Shown here: one piece after another, positions 5,470 to 14,000 of the stretch
How the letters are laid out: each line of letters opens with the position of its first letter
Position numbering within the stretch: the stretch's first letter is position 1
Source of the DNA: an uncultured Coriobacteriaceae bacterium
GTDB taxonomy: Bacteria > Actinomycetota > Coriobacteriia > Coriobacteriales > Eggerthellaceae
Reading direction: 5' to 3'
Assembly: GCA_900550055.1 (NCBI GenBank)
Contig: URQU01000023.1
Location: 1-30,637, forward strand
DNA: 30,637 nucleotides
Notes under the pieces: generated by a model
Databases searched by the model: none
What the model was told of the DNA's origin: nothing
The model's input: only the letters and a program-made list of their open reading frames with translations
Made by a program: the position numbers and the translations under genes

Positions 5470-7204
5470 CGGACTCGATCGCCGCACCTTCCTCAAGGGC
5501 GCGGGCATCACGGCAATCGGCGCCGCCGCCATGGGCGCGCTGACCGGCTGCGGCAACGGCTACACCGTCCCCGCCGGCGAGGAGCCGGTAAACGCGAGCG
5601 CTGGCCAGGTGCCCGGCACGCCCAGCTGGTTGGGCCAGGCTCCCGAGGTCGCCGAGCGCGACATCACCGAGACCATCGACACCGAGGTGCTGGTCGTGGG
5701 CTGCCGCACCGCCGGCCTGCCCGCCGTCATCTCCGCCGCTGAGAACGGTGCGAAGGTGCTCGGCATCGACCGCACCTCCACCGTGCTCGCTCCGCGCGAG
5801 GATATCGGCGCCATCGACTCGAAGCTGCAGCTGGCCTCGTTCGACGAGTACCCGCAGTTCAAGATCGACAAGATGGAGGCAATGGAGGACATCGTCCGCT
5901 ATGCCAACGGCTTCATCAACTACGACCTGGTGAAGGTGTGGGCGAACGAATCCGGCTCCCTGATCGATTGGCTCACCGAGATCGTCGAGCGCGACGGTCG
6001 CCTGGTCATGCAGTTCGAAGGCTCCGTCGGCACGGAGGGCCAGGGTGCGCGCGACAAGGCGTGGGCTACCGGCCACAGCCCGAACAAGACCGACAAGGGC
6101 AAGGAGGACAAGAACTTCAACTTCGGCGTGTCGCTCAAGGAGTACGCCGAGGAGAAGGGCGCCGAGTTCCGCTGGTCCACCGAGCTCATCAAGCTGGAGC
6201 AGGACGAGAGCGGCCGTGTGGCCGGCATCATCGCCCGCGACGTGAACGACCGCCACTACATCCGCATCAACGCTCCCAAGGGCGTCATCCTGGCGACGGG
6301 CGGCTACGGCAACAACCTGGAGATGATGGAGGCGCGCCAGCCCTGGAACCAGAAGATGCGCATCTCCATTGGCCGTAACGGCACCGGCGGCAACCCCACG
6401 GGCGACGGCATCAAGGCCGCGTTGTGGGCCGGCGGCCAGATGGACCCCATCGGCGCCGCATGCATGTTCAACCGCGCGGCCGTCAAGCCCGACGAGAAGG
6501 CGGGCGACGGCATCGTGGGCGAGTGGTGGTGGTTCGGCGAGCAGCCGTTCATGAAGGTGAACCTCAACGGCAAGCGCTTCTGCAACGAGTCCGGCCCGTA
6601 CGACTACATGCTGCACTCCACCGTCATGCAGCCCGGCCACACCTACTGCGACATCTTCGACAGCGACTATGTCGAGCAGGTCAAGCAGATGAACGAGGTA
6701 GGTTGCTGCCGCCTGTACCCGTTCGATAACGGCAGCCCGTCGAACATGAGCATCAACCTGATGCCGAAGATGTTCTTCGATCCGCTGCTGGAGAAGGGCT
6801 ATCTGCAGAAGGCCGACACCCCCGAGGAGCTGGCGCAGAAGCTGAACATCCCGGTGGACAACTTCGTGGAGACGTTCAACCGCTACAACCAGATGGCGGA
6901 GAACGGCAAGGACGAGGACTACAACAAGGAGCCCTACCGTCTGATTCCGCTGAAGACCCCGCCGTATTACGGCATCCGCACCGGCGCATGGTTCCTGGCC
7001 ACGCTCGACGGCGTGCGCATCGACACGAACATGCACCCCTTCCGCGAGGACGGTTCCGAGATCGAGGGCCTGTACATGGCCGGCGACTGCTCGGGCGGCT
7101 TCTTCAGCACCAGCTACCCGAACCTGTTCACGGGCCTGGCCTGCGGCCGCACCATGGTCGAAGGCCGTCGCGCCGGCATGTTGGCGGCAACCGGCCAGGC
7201 GTAG
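5459..7204 (+). CDS. Tat-exported FAD-dependent reductase, fumarate reductase/Cgr2-like family
   Basis: This 581-residue flavoenzyme probably reduces an organic substrate outside the membrane as terminal step of anaerobic respiration. A twin-arginine signal (D-R8-R9-TFLKG) is followed by a lipobox-like LTGC31, so it may be a Tat lipoprotein. The FAD-binding N-terminal fold starts at VLVVGCRTAGLPA (about 80-92), which deviates from the usual GxGxxG, and ends with GLYMAGDCSGG (about 536-546). Residues that fumarate reductases need at the active site are not conserved: the HxTMGG motif is replaced by WFLATLDG (511-518) and the NRLGGNA motif by PNLFTGLA (554-561). It is therefore probably not a fumarate reductase. 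Electrons should come from the overlapping cytochrome gene. The nearby LuxR regulator probably senses the substrate. Confidence 0.87.
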   Translation: MQHNGLDRRTFLKGAGITAIGAAAMGALTGCGNGYTVPAGEEPVNASAGQVPGTPSWLGQAPEVAERDITETIDTEVLVVGCRTAGLPAVISAAENGAKVLGIDRTSTVLAPREDIGAIDSKLQLASFDEYPQFKIDKMEAMEDIVRYANGFINYDLVKVWANESGSLIDWLTEIVERDGRLVMQFEGSVGTEGQGARDKAWATGHSPNKTDKGKEDKNFNFGVSLKEYAEEKGAEFRWSTELIKLEQDESGRVAGIIARDVNDRHYIRINAPKGVILATGGYGNNLEMMEARQPWNQKMRISIGRNGTGGNPTGDGIKAALWAGGQMDPIGAACMFNRAAVKPDEKAGDGIVGEWWWFGEQPFMKVNLNGKRFCNESGPYDYMLHSTVMQPGHTYCDIFDSDYVEQVKQMNEVGCCRLYPFDNGSPSNMSINLMPKMFFDPLLEKGYLQKADTPEELAQKLNIPVDNFVETFNRYNQMAENGKDEDYNKEPYRLIPLKTPPYYGIRTGAWFLATLDGVRIDTNMHPFREDGSEIEGLYMAGDCSGGFFSTSYPNLFTGLACGRTMVEGRRAGMLAATGQA

Positions 7205-7229
7205 CACCTGCCGGAAAGTTAGCGTATGA

Positions 7230-7263
7230 AGCGCCGCGCACCTTTGGGTGCACGGCGCTTTCG
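7230..7263 (+). terminator. Intrinsic terminator of the cytochrome/flavoprotein operon
   Basis: AGCGCCG then GCACC (7230-7242, one mismatched base) pairs with GGTGC then CGGCGCT (7247-7259) around TTTG, and TTTCG follows. It separates the operon from the regulator gene. Confidence 0.7.
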
Positions 7264-7274
7264 CTATATCGCCA

Positions 7275-7289
7275 TGATAGAATGCGGGC
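7275..7289 (+). promoter_or_regulatory. Extended -10 promoter of the LuxR gene, probably leaderless
   Basis: TGATAGAAT (7275-7283) is an extended -10 element, and the ATG follows after only six bases. No ribosome binding site fits in between, so the mRNA probably starts at or next to the start codon. Confidence 0.5.
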
Positions 7290-8729
7290 ATGACCGATAA
7301 GAAGCTGCATACCGAAGCCGGCCGCGCCAACGCGCGGGGCCTGTTTACGCCGGCGTTTTGGCGCTCGTTCGCCGCGCTGTCGCTGGTGCTTTCGGTCTCG
7401 TCGTTCATGAACGTGTCGGTGTTCCCGTTCTTCGACGGGGTGTTCACATATGCTCGCGACATATCTATCACGGTCAACGCGGCCGTCCTTATAGCAATCG
7501 GTTTGCTTGCAACGTTCCGGCCTGCGCTTTTGCATGTGCGGGCGTTGAATGCGGGTGCCCTTGTCCTTATGGCGGCAGGCTGCGCCCTTCCGTTGGCGCT
7601 GGGGTTGGGAAGCGCGCCGTTGCTGGTGCTGACGTCGTGCGCGTTGGCGGTTGGCCGTGCCTGGTGCGTTCTGACCGCGGGCATCGCGGCGTCGCGGCTG
7701 TCCTCTGCCCAAGCGGGCGTGCTGGTCCCGCTGGCGTTCGTGGTGCAGGGAGCGACGTCGGCGTTCGCCTGGCTGCTGCCCGTGTGGGCGGGTATGGCGA
7801 TCTTCTTGGCGGCTCCCTTCGCCGCATGGGCCCTGTCGTGGCGCGATGCTCGCCCCGTGCTCGAGCAGGCGCAGGCCGGCGAGGCTCCGCACGATTTCTC
7901 GGTCACGCGCCCGTCTTCGTTCCTGCTGCTGGCCAGCCAGCTGTTCGTGTGCCTGTTCCTGTTCCGTGTGGCGTTCGGCTGCTCGCTGCGCTTCGGCGAG
8001 GTCGGCGGCGTACCGCTGTCGTCGTTCTTCACGATTCTGCCCGTGGCGATAGTGGCCGTTTGGGCGCTGCTGTCCGAGAAGCGTTTCCCCGCCGATTTGC
8101 TCGTGCAGGTGTCGGTGCTGCTCATCGTGGCGGGCTTCTTGGCCATGACCATGGACCTGCCGCGCTCGAGCACCGCAACGGTGCTGCTGCTGTCCACGGG
8201 CAACATGCTGTTCGACATGGTTGCATGGGCGGTGCTTATCGCGGTGGCGGCGCGCAACAGCCGCGGCGCGGTGGCAGCGTTCGCGTGGGGCCGCGGCGTT
8301 TCGAGCCTGGGGTCTACGCTGGGTGCGACGCTGGGCGTGCGCGCGAATGCGCTGGCCGGCATGGGCACGCCGCTGTTCGATCTGTTCGCCGCGGCGTTGA
8401 TCTTGCTGTTCGTCGGCTATGTGCTCATCGGGCTGCGACGGTTCAGCTTCCGCGAGGTCATCGACGGCGTGACGCCGGTCGAGACGGCGGTGGTCGAGGC
8501 GCCGAAGGCCACGTTCGACGAGCGCTGCCGGGCGCTGGCAAGCCAGTACAGCCTGACCCCGCGCGAGCTCGAGGTGTTCCAAATGCTCGCGCGCGGCCGC
8601 GACCGCGCCTACATCCAGGAGCAGCTGGTGGTATCGCGCAACACGGTGAAAGCCCACGTCAAGCATATATACGCGAAGCTGGACATCCACTCGCACCAAG
8701 ACCTGATCGATCTGGTGGAGAAGGGGTAG
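7290..8729 (+). CDS. Membrane-bound LuxR-family transcriptional regulator with 12-TM-type sensor domain
   Basis: This 479-residue one-component regulator has an N-terminal two thirds (about 20-385) made of roughly ten to twelve hydrophobic segments with MFS-like spacing, and a C-terminal cytoplasmic LuxR/GerE helix-turn-helix. The DNA-binding domain begins at LTPRELEVFQMLARG and includes the recognition part VVSRNTVKAHVKHIYAKLDIHS. This architecture is very common in Eggerthellaceae, next to reductase operons of the type seen upstream; the membrane part presumably senses the reductase substrate or its uptake. It is in the same direction as the reductase operon but behind a terminator and with its own extended -10 promoter. 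A short 35-base gap to the phosphoesterase gene suggests co-transcription. The target operator is unknown; the GGGTA dyads at 4627 are a candidate. Confidence 0.92.
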   Translation: MTDKKLHTEAGRANARGLFTPAFWRSFAALSLVLSVSSFMNVSVFPFFDGVFTYARDISITVNAAVLIAIGLLATFRPALLHVRALNAGALVLMAAGCALPLALGLGSAPLLVLTSCALAVGRAWCVLTAGIAASRLSSAQAGVLVPLAFVVQGATSAFAWLLPVWAGMAIFLAAPFAAWALSWRDARPVLEQAQAGEAPHDFSVTRPSSFLLLASQLFVCLFLFRVAFGCSLRFGEVGGVPLSSFFTILPVAIVAVWALLSEKRFPADLLVQVSVLLIVAGFLAMTMDLPRSSTATVLLLSTGNMLFDMVAWAVLIAVAARNSRGAVAAFAWGRGVSSLGSTLGATLGVRANALAGMGTPLFDLFAAALILLFVGYVLIGLRRFSFREVIDGVTPVETAVVEAPKATFDERCRALASQYSLTPRELEVFQMLARGRDRAYIQEQLVVSRNTVKAHVKHIYAKLDIHSHQDLIDLVEKG

Positions 8730-8764
8730 GGCGCTGTTCGCCTAAAGGAGAAGGTGATGCTCGC

Positions 8765-9289
8765 ATGAAGCTGGTTGGACTGATCTCGGATACGCATGGA
8801 CGCCTGCCCGATGCGGCGTTGGGCGCCTTGGCGTATTGCAACCATATCATCCATGCGGGCGACATTTGCAATCCCGGCATTTTGCGCGAGCTGCAGATCA
8901 TGGCGCCCACTACGGCGGTGCTGGGCAACAACGACTACGACGAGTACGGTAAGAACGTGACGCGGTTCGCCTATCCCGTCATCGACGGCGTGCGCTTTTT
9001 GGTGGCGCACTATCCCAACGATGCCCGCATCGGCTTCAACGGCTCGCGGGCCATCGCGCCGGGGGATCCGCTGCCGCAGGTGTGCGTGCACGGGCATACC
9101 CACATCCCCGAGATCCTTACCGGCCGCGACGCGTACCCGGCCAGCCTGTTCATCTGCCCGGGAAGCTGCAGCCGCCCGCGCGGCGGGTTCCCGGCTTCGG
9201 TCGGCTTCATCGAGCTGGAAGCGGGCCGCGTGCGAGCCGCCCGCGTGGAATCCCTCGAAGGCGAAGTGCTGATGGAGATGGGGAAATAG
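8765..9289 (+). CDS. YfcE/MJ0936-type metallophosphoesterase
   Basis: This 174-residue cytoplasmic calcineurin-fold phosphodiesterase cleaves phosphodiester bonds with two metal ions; the natural substrate of most YfcE-type enzymes is unknown. All motifs are present in order: SDTHG near residue 9, HAGD near 31, GNND near 56, AHYPND near 81 and CVHGHTH near 108. The ATG at 8765 follows AGAAGGTGA. It is 35 bases after the LuxR gene and probably shares its transcript. The 3' end (VESLEGEVLMEMGK and stop) and downstream sequence are duplicated in decayed form at 9745-9945, where a VESLGGQVLLEMGK relic and stop are still readable. Confidence 0.9.
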   Translation: MKLVGLISDTHGRLPDAALGALAYCNHIIHAGDICNPGILRELQIMAPTTAVLGNNDYDEYGKNVTRFAYPVIDGVRFLVAHYPNDARIGFNGSRAIAPGDPLPQVCVHGHTHIPEILTGRDAYPASLFICPGSCSRPRGGFPASVGFIELEAGRVRAARVESLEGEVLMEMGK

Positions 9290-9436
9290 GGGCTGGGGCT
9301 TGGCATGCCTGCCTGCTGCCCTCGAGGTGCGATCGCTTCGAGGGGTCGTCGACGGTGAGGCGCTGCCGGAAATGGGAAAGAAGATCGGGAAGAGGTCGTC
9401 CAGGCGGGCGGCCTCTTCCCGTATCGTCGGCGTCTT
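9236..9436 (+). repeat. Imperfect 200-bp duplication, copy A (includes phosphoesterase 3' end)
   Basis: This aligns without major gaps to 9745-9945 at an offset of 509 bases. It contains a second, weaker echo of the gene's last codons near 9357-9383 and a hairpin GGGAAGAGG (9388-9396)/CCTCTTCCC (9412-9420). The hairpin's pairing is kept in copy B by changes on both sides. A shorter third echo (CTGCTGTCCTCGAGGCGCGA) lies at about 9492-9511. Confidence 0.7.
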
Positions 9437-9556
9437 GCCTGGTCGAGCGGCCACTTCGCGTTTTGCTCTGCATCTTGCCCACTTGGGCGCCCGCCTGCTG
9501 TCCTCGAGGCGCGACGCCGGCGGGCTGCAACCCCTTTCGGGGTCGCTTCGGGCTAG

Positions 9557-9733
9557 TTGCTGTCAAAAATCGCGCGAGTGCGTGTATGTTTCATTGCCTA
9601 GGAGCGATGAGTGTATCGTACGCATCGATTTATGTCATGAACGCAAGCATTAAGATCGCTTTGAGCAGGATTGGCCACCGATATGGTTAGAGCCGGCGGT
9701 ATCTACACGCACTCGCGCGATTTTTGGCAGCAA
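9557..9733. repeat. Palindromic element 1: 30-bp inverted ends around 117 bp
   Basis: The left arm 9557-9586 and the right arm 9704-9733 are inverted copies with 29 of 30 positions identical (TTGCTG, CAAAAATCGCGCGAGTGCG, TGTA). Each arm contains a mini-hairpin GCGCG-AGTG-CGTGT. Read outward, the T-run of each arm follows that hairpin, like a weak terminator. Two more elements are at 26427-26600 and 28242-28394. No ORF or target-site duplication is evident. Confidence 0.75.
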
Positions 9734-9744
9734 GTACGAGAAAG

Positions 9745-9945
9745 GCCGCCCGTGTGGAGTCCCTCGGCGGCCAAGTGCTGCTGGAGATGGGGAAGTAGGG
9801 ACTGGGGTTTGGACGTGCCCGACTGCCGCCCTCGGAGCGCGATGGCTGCGCGGGGGTCGTCGCTTAACGGCGAGATGCTGCTGGAAATGGGGATAGAAAG
9901 CTCAAGCAGCCGTCCGATCAGGCGGCCTCTTGAGCGTTGCCGGCG
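9745..9945 (+). repeat. Imperfect 200-bp duplication, copy B (relic of phosphoesterase 3' end)
   Basis: The duplicate begins at GCCGCCCG (9745) and keeps a reading frame relic with a TAG stop near 9796. It ends with the hairpin GCTCAAG (9900-9906)/CTTGAGC (9929-9935). A further short direct repeat, CGATCAG-CGGCCTCTT, follows at 9915 and 9953. It is not expected to be expressed. Confidence 0.7.
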
Positions 9946-10000
9946 TTTTCCCCGATCAGACGGCCTCTTTCATGCTAGCCGGCAATCCCCCCACGGAAAC

Positions 10001-10028
10001 GAAAAGGGCCGAGCTTTCGCTCGGCCCT
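10001..10028 (-). terminator. Intrinsic terminator of the rubrerythrin gene
   Basis: On the minus strand AGGGCCGAGC, loop GAAA, GCTCGGCCCT is followed by TTTCG: a perfect 10-bp stem with a stable tetraloop and a short T-tract. Confidence 0.88.
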
Positions 10029-10056
10029 GGATGGAACGCTTTCGTTTGCGAGCAGC

Positions 10057-10668
10057 TTAGAACTGCTTGAATACCTTGGCCGGAGCGCCGCAGATCGGGC
10101 ACTTCTCGGGGGCGGCGGAACCCTTCTCGATGTAGCCGCAGCCCGGGCACAGGAAATAGGAGTCGTCATCGGCGGCGTCGATGTTGTTGTACGCCTGCAG
10201 GTACAGCTCGGCGTGCACGGCCTCGGCCAGCTTGGCCTTGGTGAACACCTGGACGGCCTTGTCGTTGCCCTCCTCCTGGGCCTTCGCGATGAAGCCCGGG
10301 TACATGTCGGAGGTCTCGAAGATCTCGCCGTTGGCGGAAGCGATCAGATTCAGGTCGATCTCCTCCAGCTCGGGGGCGTCGGCCGTGGGGCGCTCGTAGC
10401 CCGGCTCAAGCTCCTCGACCAGGCCGGCCTCCAGGCGGATGTGCACCTGCTCGGCGGCGCTGGTTGCCTCCCACAGGCGGCCCAGCTGCTCGTAGCCCTT
10501 CTCCTTGGCAAGCTTCGCGCAGGCGGCGTACTTGGCGGAAGCACCCGTCTCGCCGCACACGGCGGCCTTCAGGTTCTCCAGCGTGGTGCCGACCTGGCAG
10601 GTTGCGCCGGCGACGCGGTTGAAGTTGGAGGAATTCTCTGCGGTGGGCAGTTCGGTGCGCTTATTCAT
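10057..10668 (-). CDS. rbr: Rubrerythrin (non-heme di-iron peroxidase)
   Basis: This 203-residue cytoplasmic enzyme reduces hydrogen peroxide and protects anaerobes from oxygen. The N-terminal ferritin-like four-helix domain supplies the di-iron ligands: glutamates in GETGASAKYA, EQVH, ANGEIFE and EAVHAE. The C-terminal rubredoxin-like domain holds an Fe(Cys)4 site at C174-x2-C177-x12-C190-x2-C193. The domain order (ferritin-like then rubredoxin) is that of classical rubrerythrin, with a slightly longer N-terminus. The ATG at 10668 is preceded on its strand by GAGGGAG. It is a single gene with a strong terminator, transcribed away from the large surface protease gene. Its promoter region carries a Fur-type dyad, so iron or peroxide control is likely. 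Confidence 0.95.
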   Translation of the reverse strand: MNKRTELPTAENSSNFNRVAGATCQVGTTLENLKAAVCGETGASAKYAACAKLAKEKGYEQLGRLWEATSAAEQVHIRLEAGLVEELEPGYERPTADAPELEEIDLNLIASANGEIFETSDMYPGFIAKAQEEGNDKAVQVFTKAKLAEAVHAELYLQAYNNIDAADDDSYFLCPGCGYIEKGSAAPEKCPICGAPAKVFKQF

Positions 10669-10703
10669 GGTGATACTCCCTCTCGTCTGAAGTAGCGGTT
10701 CCT

Positions 10704-10733
10704 ATTGTAGTCGTTAATGAGAATCAATCTCAA
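10704..10733 (-). promoter_or_regulatory. rbr promoter with Fur/PerR-like operator
   Basis: On the minus strand TTGAGA (10733-10728), 18 bases, TACAAT (10709-10704). TGAGAAT-C-AATCTCA (10718-10732) is a 7-1-7 dyad of the Fur-box type (model TGATAAT-N-ATTATCA) that overlaps the -35. Which Fur-family member binds is unknown. Confidence 0.65.
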
Positions 10734-10823
10734 TAGCTATAGAATACCCGGCCCTCCGCCCGAGCGCAAGCGTCAATCGTCCGCAAGCGCCCGGCTCCGC
10801 ACAACCGCCACACGGATAGCCGC

Positions 10824-10892
10824 GGGTAACTTTATGGAGAACTCGTAGCGAAAGTTAACCCCAGTTGCCTGCGCGGTTGCCAAATTGTTGCC
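10824..10892. promoter_or_regulatory. Upstream control region of the surface protease: dyad and phased GTTGCC repeats
   Basis: GGGTAACTTT (10824-10833) faces AAAGTTAACCC (10851-10861), a 10-bp dyad with one inserted base. Three direct GTTGCC repeats follow at 10864, 10876 and 10887, spaced by 12 and 11 bases, i.e. about one helical turn. The last lies 11 bases before TATACT. This is the arrangement expected of an activator site; the protein is unknown. Confidence 0.45.
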
Positions 10893-10994
10893 TACGGTAT
10901 ACTTCTTGCGTTTTGTATATCACGGGTAACTTCGGGAACCAGAAGTCGTTACCCACGGCCTCATCCGGGTATGCGGTCTTGGCACACGGCGGGT
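10893..10994 (+). promoter_or_regulatory. Shared promoter-leader element, copy A (surface protease)
   Basis: TATACT (10898-10903) is the -10. Downstream come CGTTTTGTA (10909-10917), a hairpin with arms GGGTAAC (10924-10930) and GTTACCC (10948-10954), and a 22-base block GCGG..GGCA..GGCGGGT (10973-10994). The same elements recur in the same order before the NEAT gene (18938-19048). The hairpin stem is kept while its loop differs. It could be an RNA regulator in the 5' leader or an operator; no known riboswitch class was recognised. Confidence 0.55.
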
Positions 10995-11058
10995 CCGCGC
11001 TGCTCTACCGTTTATCGGAAACGGGATCGATCATAGAGGCGAATCGGGAAGGATGCTC

Positions 11059-14000
11059 ATGGGAGAAGATCTCAAGGGAAGGCGCGTCGTGCGCTCGGGT
11101 CTTGCGTTGACGCTGGTGGGAACGTTGATGGTTCCCTCGACCGCGGCGTTTGCGGCGGACTCCGACGATAGCGCCCAGCCTTCGACGGCTAACGCCGTCG
11201 AGCAGGCGATGCAGCATGCCGCCGCGGATGCGGACGGGCAAGGCAACGTTACCATCATCGTGCAGCTGGAGGACGGCGCGGGCGCACGCGGCGTCAGCTT
11301 GTTCAGCCGCGTGATGGGGACGGTGAACCAGGACCGTCACAACTACTTCAAGAATCAGATCCGCGATATGGTGGAGCAGGAACAGGGACAGGAGCAGGGC
11401 TTCAGCCTGTTCGGCCTGCTGGGCGATGGCGATTCCTCGTCGGAGGATGCCGCGCGCGACGCCGGCGATGCGGAGCAGCCCGAGTTCCAGGAGCTCTACG
11501 ACTACTACCACGCCATCGACGGCTTCGCCATCAAGGCGCCCGCCAACCTGCTTAAAACCATCCAGGACCTGGACGGTGTGAAGAACGCCTTCATCGAGAA
11601 GGGCTACGAGGTCCCCGCCGACCAGGGGATGCAGGATGCGCCCGCCAACCAAACCTCGCTCGACATGACCGCCGCCGACCAGATCGAGCAGAAAGGCGAC
11701 GGCCAGCTCATCGCCATCATCGACTCCGGGCTCGACGTGAACCACTCCGCCTTCAAGGGCGACCTGGATGATTCCAATCTTGCCGAAACGGAATCCGGCG
11801 TCAACGGCAAGATGACGAAGATGGGCGAGGGTAAGAACGGCCGCTACGTAAGCGAGAAGATCCCCTTCGTGTACGACTACGCCGACCATGACAGCGACGT
11901 CGACCCGGGCTCGCTGTCCGGCATGGACCATGGCACGCACGTCGCCGGCATCATCGGCGCGAACGCCGGCGAGGTCCGGGGCACGGCGCCCGATTCCCAG
12001 ATCGCCATGCTGAAGGTCAGCTGCAACTCCGACGGTACCATCTACGACAGCTCGCTGCTTGCCGCGTTCGACGACGCGGTGGTGCTGGCTCCCGATTCCG
12101 TAAACGTTTCGCTTGGCAGCGACGCCGGCTTCTCCGATGCCGCGGCCGCAACGTATGGCGACGCCATCGATAGCCTGACGGCGACGGGCGCGTCGGTGAA
12201 CATGGCCGCCGGCAACTCGTACACGTCGGGTTACAAGAACAAGTCCGGGCAGAACAAGCCCTACGCCTCCGACCCCGACAGCTCCGTGCTGTCGTACCCG
12301 TCCGCCATGCCGGGTACCGTGGCCGTGGCCAGCGTGAACAACGCCGAGGCGTCGCCTGCGTTCAAAGCGGCCGATGGCACGGTCATTCCCTACATCGAGG
12401 CGGACAACCAAAGCTACTGGGGCTCCCCGAAGTTCTCGGCGCTTGAAGACGGATCGTACGAGTACGTCGACGGCGGCGTCGGCGACGCGGCGGACGTGGA
12501 GAGGCTAAAGGAAGCGTATCCCGACGGCATGGACCGTAAGACGATTGTGCTGGTCAAGCGCGGTGCGGCTTCCGACAGTTCGGACCTGACGTTTGCCGAC
12601 AAGGTGAACAACATCGGCGCCCTGTCGCCGTTCGCCGTGGTCATCTACGACGATCGCGACGAGAAGCTCACCTCGTTCTCCATTAACAGCGATGACACCA
12701 CCGCCATCATGGTGACGAAGGCTTCCGGCGAGGCCTTGCTGGCGGCCGCCGACAAGCGCATCGTGAAGGAATCCGGCCTGACGACCGCCTCCGCCACCGC
12801 GTTCACCATGAGCGATTTCAGCAGCTGGGGACCCACGACGGACCTGAAGATCAAGCCCGAGGTGACGGCGCCCGGCGGCAACATCTATTCCACGGTGCCG
12901 AACAACGACTACGATTATAAGTCGGGCACGTCCATGGCAACGCCGCAGGTCGCCGGCATCTCGGCGCTGGTGCGCGAATACGTGGAGTCCGACAGCAAGT
13001 TCGCCTGGTACTCGGATTCCGCGAAGAGCATGCTCATCTCGCAGCTGCTCATGTCCATCGCCTCCCCGATCGTCGACCCGATGGTCGACGAAGGCCCTGA
13101 AACGTACTACAGCCCCCGCTTCCAGGGCGCCGGCCTGGTGAACGCGAAGGCGGCGACCACCACGCCCGTGTATCTGACGTGCGAGGACTCGGACAACGAC
13201 CGTCCGAAGGGCGAAATGGGCGAGTCGGCCGACGGCTCGTGGAGCTTCACGCTGAAGCTGAACAACCTGACCAAGCAGGAGCAAACCTACACGCTCGATG
13301 CGGCGGCGATGTCCGAGCAGATTGCGAACGGCGTGTTCACGGGCAGCGACTACAACTGGACGGGCCGTGGCATCAAGGTGAGCTTCGGCGGCGATGCGCA
13401 GGGCGAAACCATCACCGTCCCCGCCAACGACCCGGACAACGATCTGGGCGGAAGCGCGACGCTCGTCGTCAACGTGACGGCGGATAGCGCGTTCAAGTCG
13501 TTCGTCGCGGAAAACGCCCCGAACGGCGCCTACGTCGAGGGCTTCGTGAAGCTGGCGGCGCAAAACGGCGGCGTCGACCTGTCCGCGCCCTTCCTGGGCT
13601 TCTACGGCGACTGGGATCAGCAGCCCGCCATCGACGCGGCGGCCGGAAGCGGCGACGAGCATATCGTCGGCAGCTCGCTCATGAACCAGGGCACGTCGAA
13701 ATCCCTTGGCAAGAACCCCCTGGACAAATACGGAAGCGCCGACCTGTCGAAGGCGGTCGTCTCGTCGTCGCCGGCGGCCGATGCCCCGACGCGCCTGGTG
13801 CCGTTCACCACCATGCAGCGCAACGCGAGCACGTTGGCGTACGACTACCTGAATGCCGACGGCGAGAGCGTGCGCTCGTTCAGCTATAACTGGGTTTCGA
13901 AGACGACGTACAACGACAGCGTGGGCAACTACCTGTACGTTGAGGACTACTATCTGGGTGACAACTCCTCAAAGCCCGTGTTCGACGGCCTGGGCGAGGA

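Noticed and set aside
5405..8368. 987-codon open frame on the minus strand
   Set aside because: It runs antisense to the flavin reductase and LuxR genes, has His/Arg/Val-rich composition with no domain, and arises from high GC at third positions of the real genes.
10893..10994. Cyclic-di-GMP or other known riboswitch before the surface protease
   Set aside because: The conserved cores of the c-di-GMP-I, THF, cobalamin and SAM classes that I compared by eye are absent; only a simple hairpin and a conserved GC-rich block are visible.
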